Source: Chthoniobacter flavus (GTDB lineage Bacteria; Verrucomicrobiota; Verrucomicrobiia; Chthoniobacterales; Chthoniobacteraceae). From it: a DNA stretch of 64,000 bases. Both the position numbers and the translations under genes were made by a program. Location: contig CAMAUX010000006.1 in assembly GCA_945861435.1 (NCBI GenBank), positions 62,001 to 126,000 of the forward strand. Direction: 5' to 3'. Below are positions 59,082-64,000 of this stretch, piece after piece. Position 1 is the first letter of the stretch, and each line of letters starts with the position of its first letter. Under the pieces are notes generated by a model. The model was not told where the DNA came from. It saw only the letters and a program-made list of their open reading frames with translations, and made no database searches.

Positions 59082-61712
59082 TCAGTGGGTTTGGAACAGA
59101 TCGCTGCGGATGATCTCGTGGATGAGCGTGCGAACGCCGCCACCCTTGGCGGCGGTGCGGGCGACGATCTGTTGAACGGCCTGGCGATCCGCGAACGAGA
59201 CTTCCCGTCCGGTTGAGTAAACGAGGAACTGCCGGGCCAAGTTTGTGAGCAGCACGTCCGCATCCTGGGTGATGAGGTTTTGAAACTCCCGCACGTCGCG
59301 AAAGCTGCGGCCATCCAGGAGCGTGCCCGACGGATCGACTGCGGGGCCGAGTCCGAAGGTGCCGCCGATGCCGAGCTTTGCGAAGGCCTTGGAGCGGGGG
59401 GCGAACTCTCCTTCTCCGCCGCGGATCGCACGATAACGCGTCCGCGCGCCGCCGATCACGTCGAACGACTCGAGCGCGAAGCCGGCCGGGTCAAACTTCG
59501 CGTGGCAGCCAGCGCAGGCCTGGTTGTTGCGGTGCAAGTCGAGCTGCTCGCGGATCGTCGTCGCCCCGCGAACGTCCGGCTCCACGGCTGGCACCGCCTC
59601 GGGCGGCGGTGCAGGGGGCCGGCCGAGCAGCCTGTCCATCACGAACGCCCCGCGGTTGACTGGCGAGGTGGTTGTTCCATTCGCCGTGATCTTGAGGAGC
59701 GAAGCCTGGGTGAGGAAAGGGCCCCGCGGGCTCTCCGGCGGCAGGGCCACCCGGCGGATCTGAGATCCCTCCACGCCGTCGATCCCGTAGTGGAGCGCGA
59801 GCCGCCCGTTGAGCATCGCGAAGTCCGACTTCAAGAGGTGCGTCGCATTGAGGTCGCGGTCGATCAGCTCGCGGAAATACGCCCGGGTCTCCCCGACCAT
59901 TGAGTCCTGCAGGTATTTCTGAAACTCGGGGTAGAGACCCGGGTCCACATCGTTCATGGCGATCGTCCGCAGCTTCAGCCACTGGCCGAGGAAGTCCGCG
60001 ACGAAGCGTTGCGACTTCTCCGACCCCAGCATCCGCTCGACTTCCGCCTTCAAGACTTCTGGATCGCGCAGCTTTTTCCCGGCGGCCTGCTCCCGCAGGC
60101 GGCCATCGGGCGGCCCGTTCCAGAGGAAGTAGGACATCCGGTTCGCCAGGGCATCGTCCGTGAGAGTGGTCCCGCCAGCGACGGACGGCGCCACATGGAG
60201 CAGGAAGTCCGGCGAACACAGGGCCAGCCGATAGGCCCAGCGCATTGCAGACTCGAAGCAGTCGCCGGCCTTGAGCCGCGCGTCCACCTCGGCGAGATAC
60301 TCCTTCCGGATCGCAGCGGCAACCGGCCGCCGGAACGCCCGGGGGAGAAAGTCGGCGAGCAACCGGTCGGCATCGACCAGCGGCTGTTCGCTATGCACGG
60401 TCCACACGCCTTTGACGGGATCCGGTTTATTATCGGCCATGTGGTCGGCTAAACGCCGGGGCGGCACCCGATTTGGCGGCTGCATGCCGGGACGATCGGC
60501 GGTCTTGAACTCGACCATCGGCAAGGCGCCGAACATCCGTACATGGCTTGGCGGCGGCCACGATTCGTAGAGCGGCCCTTCGACCTCGACATAGTCGCAG
60601 GCGATACCGGGAGCGGTGAGGCCCATGATCCCACGAGGGAATTGAGTGACGTTGGGCGACGCGAGGAGCGTCTCCGTGCCGAAGGCGATCAAATCGTTCA
60701 AGTTGAACCACGAGGTGAACTCGTGAACCTGCTCGTTGATCGACGGTGCATCGAAATAGCCAATCAGATCGCTTGGATGCGCCTCGCCGGTGCCGTCGCC
60801 GACGAGATGCACATTGTAGAGCCGCGCCACTTCGGTGCCACGGGCCGGCTTGACTTCGCCTTTATCCCACGTGAAAGCCCACAGCGATGTCCGGACGCGA
60901 TACTTCGCCGGGTAAATCGCGACGAACTGAGTGATATACGGCGAGAAATCGTCTCCCTGACGCAGCACGCCCACCGTGCCTGGTTTGGAGAAGCCCCCCA
61001 GTCTTTCGTGGGCACTCATTTCATTGTGTTTGAAGACGCTGGGAACCGCATACTTGGGATCGAGCCGCTTGTCTTTGAGCAGCACACAGCTTCCGATCGT
61101 GGCAGCTTCAAATGCTGCGTTCCCTCTTGAAGCGAGCGACATTCGCTGCTTTTGCACCGTCGGAGCCGTCGGCTGGATCGCGATCGCCGAGTCTAGGACG
61201 TGGTCGGCAGCCGCCAGGTAGGATGCCATGTTCACGTGCGAGATATCGAGGGCATCCGCATTGTTATCAAAGCCGTGGGCAGAGCCATCCGGCGGCAGGA
61301 ACTCCCGCACCGAGATGCCCGGCATGTCAAACAGGTCGCGTACCGTTTGCTCGTATTCGGAACGCGTGAGGCGGCGGGTCGCCGTCCGCGGTACGCCGGC
61401 GGGTCGGGCGCGTTCCGCAGCCACCAGCGCCGTCGCGAGTTCCCGCGTCACGGCCGTCCGCTCCGCCTCCGGGGGTCGCGGCTTTTTCTTCGGCGGCATC
61501 TCACCCGACGCGATGAGGTCGTGGACTTTGACCCATTTGGCTAATGTCTCGGGATTTGCCGCATTGAGAGGCAGCAAGGAATCAAGATCAACATTGCCCT
61601 TCTTGCCTTCAGCGTCGTGGCATTCGATGCAGTGGGTTTCGAGAAAACGGGGAATCTCGGCCGATGCCTGGGATGCCGCGAAGAGAAGAATGAACAGACG
61701 GGACAGCTTCAT
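59082..61712 (-). CDS. DUF1587/DUF1592/DUF1588/DUF1585 cytochrome-type protein
   Basis: Started at ATG 61712 (MKLSRLFILL) the protein has 876 residues with a signal peptide ending QASAEIP. A haem-type CIECH is at residues 28-32, followed by MPPKKKPRPPEAE. DUF1587 follows (RRLTRSEYEQTVRDLFDMPG), then the DUF1592 region (RMSYFLWNGPPDGRL), DUF1588 with a second CxxCH (NNQACAGCHAKFDPAGFALE) and DUF1585 at the C-terminus (FLVYSTGREVSFADRQAVQQ). These proteins are typical of planctomycetes and verrucomicrobia and are normally paired with DUF1552; the redox partner is unknown. The DUF1552 gene ends four bases upstream. Confidence 0.94.
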   Translation of the reverse strand: MKLSRLFILLFAASQASAEIPRFLETHCIECHDAEGKKGNVDLDSLLPLNAANPETLAKWVKVHDLIASGEMPPKKKPRPPEAERTAVTRELATALVAAERARPAGVPRTATRRLTRSEYEQTVRDLFDMPGISVREFLPPDGSAHGFDNNADALDISHVNMASYLAAADHVLDSAIAIQPTAPTVQKQRMSLASRGNAAFEAATIGSCVLLKDKRLDPKYAVPSVFKHNEMSAHERLGGFSKPGTVGVLRQGDDFSPYITQFVAIYPAKYRVRTSLWAFTWDKGEVKPARGTEVARLYNVHLVGDGTGEAHPSDLIGYFDAPSINEQVHEFTSWFNLNDLIAFGTETLLASPNVTQFPRGIMGLTAPGIACDYVEVEGPLYESWPPPSHVRMFGALPMVEFKTADRPGMQPPNRVPPRRLADHMADNKPDPVKGVWTVHSEQPLVDADRLLADFLPRAFRRPVAAAIRKEYLAEVDARLKAGDCFESAMRWAYRLALCSPDFLLHVAPSVAGGTTLTDDALANRMSYFLWNGPPDGRLREQAAGKKLRDPEVLKAEVERMLGSEKSQRFVADFLGQWLKLRTIAMNDVDPGLYPEFQKYLQDSMVGETRAYFRELIDRDLNATHLLKSDFAMLNGRLALHYGIDGVEGSQIRRVALPPESPRGPFLTQASLLKITANGTTTSPVNRGAFVMDRLLGRPPAPPPEAVPAVEPDVRGATTIREQLDLHRNNQACAGCHAKFDPAGFALESFDVIGGARTRYRAIRGGEGEFAPRSKAFAKLGIGGTFGLGPAVDPSGTLLDGRSFRDVREFQNLITQDADVLLTNLARQFLVYSTGREVSFADRQAVQQIVARTAAKGGGVRTLIHEIIRSDLFQTH

Positions 61713-61716
61713 GAGA

Positions 61717-62976
61717 TCACAGCATTTCGAGTCCACGCATCGTCCCTTTTCCGGTCGAAAACTCGTCGGATTCGATCCCCAGCCGCTGCAGCATTGAGAC
61801 GTAAAGATTCGAGAGCGGGTAGTTGTTGGTTTTGTCGAACGCCAGGTGCTGGCCGTGCTTGAAGCCGCCGCCCGCCAGCAGCACTGGCAAGTTCACATTG
61901 GAATGCGAGTTGGCGCTGCCCATGCAGGTGCCGTAGAGCACCATCGTGCTGTCGAGCAACGACTGCCCCTTTTCCTTCGACGCGGCCAGTGACTTCAGAA
62001 AGCTCCCGAGCGCCGCGAACTGAGCTTCCTCGTAGCCCTTCAGCTCCGCGAGCAGACTCGGACGATTGCCATGGTGCGTGATGCCGTGGATCGGATACGT
62101 GTCGATGAAGAAGGAGACGGTTCGCGTCGAATCGGTCTCGAGCGCCAGCTTGATGACGTCGAAGAAAAGTCGCATCCACTGGTCAAACGCCTTCTGGTCC
62201 GAGATGTCCGTCGGGGGCTTGGCGTTCACGACCGGTTTCGGCTTCTGTTCCCAGCTCTCGGCAGTCTCAAGCCGCTGCTCGAGTTCCCGCACGGCCGTAA
62301 AATATTCGTCCACCCGTTGCCGGTCGCCTGGCGACAGCTCCCCCGAAAGCCGCCGCGACTGAGCGCCGACGAAATCGAGCAGACTCCGCCCCTGCTTCAT
62401 GCCTCTGACCGCCGATTCCACTTCCGCCGGCTTGCCCGCAGTGAAGAGCCTCTGGAACAGCTTGTTGGGGCTGATTTCCGCCGGAAGCTTCGCTCCCGTC
62501 CTCGTGTAGCTGAGCGACTGCCCTCCAACGCTGCTGGCGAGCACGAGCGACGGATGGCGCGTCTGATTGCCGATCCGCTCGGCTACGAACTGATCGAGCG
62601 AGATGCCGTTGCGAAAGCCGCCCCGAAGCGGATGCGGCGTCCCGGTGAGGAAGCATCTCTCGGCCGCATGTCCGCCGTCCACGCCCGGAAGGCTCGTCCC
62701 GGAGAACACCGTGAATGCATCGCGGCTGGCGGCCAGTTTCTGCAGGTAAGGCGTCAGTTCGTAGTTACGGCCGGGCTTCTCGGGAAAGAAGAACTGCGGC
62801 ACGATCCCCATGTTGGTCTGGATCGCAATCATCCGTCGGGGAGTGGAGGACGCCGCTTCGGCCCCGAAAGCAGGCCGCATCGCTTCGAGAAAAGGCAGGG
62901 CGAGCGCCACCCCGGCGCCACGAAGAAATTGCCGACGGTCAAGGGAGGCTTGGGTGGAGATGAAAACGTTTTTCAT
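61717..62976 (-). CDS. DUF1552 protein, Tat-exported
   Basis: The protein has 419 residues with a Tat signal (LDRRQFLRGAGVALALPFLE). DUF1552 markers: RMIAIQTNMGIVPQFFFPEK near residue 47, SLDQFVAERIGNQTRHPSL, SISYT-like GGQSLSYTRTG, and a C-terminal TMVLYGTCMGSANSHSNVNL with GGGFKHGQHLAF. The family is related to DUF1501 and the alkaline phosphatase fold; its activity is unproven. It is separated by four bases from the DUF1592 cytochrome, its usual partner, and by 21 bases from the FecR-like gene upstream. Confidence 0.95.
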   Translation of the reverse strand: MKNVFISTQASLDRRQFLRGAGVALALPFLEAMRPAFGAEAASSTPRRMIAIQTNMGIVPQFFFPEKPGRNYELTPYLQKLAASRDAFTVFSGTSLPGVDGGHAAERCFLTGTPHPLRGGFRNGISLDQFVAERIGNQTRHPSLVLASSVGGQSLSYTRTGAKLPAEISPNKLFQRLFTAGKPAEVESAVRGMKQGRSLLDFVGAQSRRLSGELSPGDRQRVDEYFTAVRELEQRLETAESWEQKPKPVVNAKPPTDISDQKAFDQWMRLFFDVIKLALETDSTRTVSFFIDTYPIHGITHHGNRPSLLAELKGYEEAQFAALGSFLKSLAASKEKGQSLLDSTMVLYGTCMGSANSHSNVNLPVLLAGGGFKHGQHLAFDKTNNYPLSNLYVSMLQRLGIESDEFSTGKGTMRGLEML

Positions 62977-62997
62977 ATCTGGGTTGAAGTTTGTGAA

Positions 62998-64000
62998 TCA
63001 AGGTTCCGCATAGACATCAATTTCACCGTAGAAGGTGTGATCGAGATCGTTGTCGTGAGCGGCGCGCGTCGGATAGACTTCGAACAAAAGAAAACGAAAG
63101 CGCCCGAGGTTGCCGTGCTGCGCGGAGACCGACGTTCCTTGCTGTGCTGGCCGCATAGTCGGCGCGGAGACTTCGAAGAACTCATCGGTATTGACACGGG
63201 CGATACGTTCCCAGCCCTTTGCTGCGGATGGCCGCTCGGCGTCCGGTGGATCGTCGCCCGCAAATCCCCAAAGCGTGTACTTCTGCGTGGCGCGCACATG
63301 GTTTTCGTTGCGAAACACGCTGACATGCCAGGAGTAGGAGTTGATCTTGGAGATGGCGATCGGCTGGCCGAGATCGAAGAGAAAACCTCCCCGGGCCCCA
63401 TCCTCAAAAAAGACCGATTCGAGCGGAGCGTCGGCGCTCCCCTGAGCCCTGCCGTCCACCAGGCGGTCCATTCCTCCGCTGACGAAAGCCGGGTTGGACC
63501 TGATAGCCCGCAACGGTCCACCGACCAGTGATACCCTCGCTAGCCCCCGCGACGCATCGGCGTAATCCGTGTTCGACGGCGGCGGAATCGTCGGAAAGCG
63601 GAAGGCCGGGGTGCCATCGCCGCGCTCGATGCGCACGGTCACCTGCCGATCGCCGGGCTCGACTGCCAGCATCTCGCCCTGTCGCAAACGATGGGAGGCA
63701 TCGGAGCCCGACAGATGCACCACGACCTCGCCGGAGTTCACATCCACGCGGCTGTGCCCATCGTCGGCGACGGCGGTGACGAACTCCGTGCCGAGGTCCA
63801 CGACCCTGCTGCGCGGCGTCCTGATGGTGAAACCCTTGGCCTCGGGACGAGCCGCGAGTGTATGCACATGACCGCGTTGCAACAACGCCTGCGTCGCCGA
63901 CTCGATTTCGAAGACGCAGGGGCCGGTCAGCGTCGTTACCGCGCCGCAGTTGAATTCAATCACGACTTTCCCGCCTGAAAGCTCAATCCGCCGACCGATC
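62998..64000 (-). CDS. FecR-domain protein, 5' end outside the window
   Basis: The frame is open to the window edge, so at least 334 residues are C-terminal to an unseen start. The FecR-type beta region is clear: CVFEIESATQALLQRGHVHT, FTIRTPRSRVVDLGTEFVTAV, RVDVNSGEVVVHL and RLRQGEMLAVEPG. The C-terminal part (GGFLFDLGQPIAISKINSYS, KYTLWGF, FRFLLFEV) resembles a discoidin or F5/8 C-type binding domain. FecR-like proteins in these phyla sit next to ECF sigma factors and regulate surface systems. It leads the minus-strand operon with DUF1552, DUF1592, the HMA-SUMF1 fusion and the hydrolase fusion. Confidence 0.92.
   Translation of the reverse strand, partial: IGRRIELSGGKVVIEFNCGAVTTLTGPCVFEIESATQALLQRGHVHTLAARPEAKGFTIRTPRSRVVDLGTEFVTAVADDGHSRVDVNSGEVVVHLSGSDASHRLRQGEMLAVEPGDRQVTVRIERGDGTPAFRFPTIPPPSNTDYADASRGLARVSLVGGPLRAIRSNPAFVSGGMDRLVDGRAQGSADAPLESVFFEDGARGGFLFDLGQPIAISKINSYSWHVSVFRNENHVRATQKYTLWGFAGDDPPDAERPSAAKGWERIARVNTDEFFEVSAPTMRPAQQGTSVSAQHGNLGRFRFLLFEVYPTRAAHDNDLDHTFYGEIDVYAEP

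Noticed and set aside
1-64000. tRNA, rRNA or riboswitch
   Set aside because: I looked in the intergenic regions and saw no cloverleaf, rRNA core sequence or known riboswitch consensus; a covariance-model scan would be needed to exclude weak cases.

Overview
The window is GC-rich DNA from a member of the Planctomycetota-Verrucomicrobiota-Chlamydiota group, most likely a Verrucomicrobiota bacterium. The evidence is gene content: DUF1501, DUF1552, DUF1592 and DUF1549/DUF1553 proteins with planctomycete-type cytochrome c heads, many Gfo/Idh/MocA and SUMF1-like proteins, secreted sialidase-fold and SGNH hydrolases, and an autotransporter-type beta-strand repeat remnant. This placement is inferred from families, not from a marker alignment. 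I saw no rRNA, tRNA or CRISPR array.

Layout. 1-4132 (+): a compact run with the end of a MocA-type oxidoreductase, a secreted alpha/beta hydrolase, an NAD-dependent epimerase, a GNAT acetyltransferase and a DapA-like aldolase. 4192-5512: gene debris, including a frameshifted AbrB/VapB-like antitoxin and a PIN-like stub, followed by an intact DUF4143 ATPase. 6932-11519 (+): a DUF4838 glycan-active protein, an internally deleted sialidase and a Tat-exported oxidoreductase. 11816-14702 (+): class I fumarase and galactokinase. 14845-19165: an amidohydrolase (-), a membrane-anchored metallophosphoesterase (+) and a methyltransferase (+). 19431-24968 (-): a four-gene secretion-oriented operon led by a beta-lactamase/SUMF1/sialidase fusion. 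25240-29413 (+): a double-propeller sialidase-like protein and an unknown secreted protein.

29704-42866 is mostly housekeeping: M20 dipeptidase, aspS, PrxQ-type peroxiredoxin, pgsA, der, a methyltransferase, a triple-receiver cyclase, an LRR protein and a potassium channel. It is interrupted by copies of a short dispersed element; the best copy (38009-38336) has terminal inverted repeats and flanking direct repeats. 42963-45716 (-): RidA, a D-threonine-aldolase-like enzyme and an M19 dipeptidase form an apparent D-amino-acid/peptide salvage operon.

45893-53528: DUF1501, a 950-bp tandem hairpin-repeat array, a four-helix-bundle protein and a DUF1549/DUF1553 cytochrome are read on the minus strand, and a LysR regulator is divergent. 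The same three-half-site motif (CTAA-N6-TTAG-N7-CTAA) lies in front of DUF1501 and in front of the LysR gene, so the LysR protein probably controls both. 53594-54377 is debris (cytochrome c tail joined to a broken autotransporter gene) plus a pair of palindromes. 54401-64000 (-): five closely packed genes (FecR-like, DUF1552, DUF1592 cytochrome, HMA-SUMF1 fusion, hydrolase-barrel fusion) that look like one surface or periplasmic system of unknown function.

The strongest candidates for something undescribed are the repeat array plus four-helix-bundle unit with its LysR operator pair, and the five-gene FecR/DUF1552/DUF1592/HMA-SUMF1/hydrolase operon.
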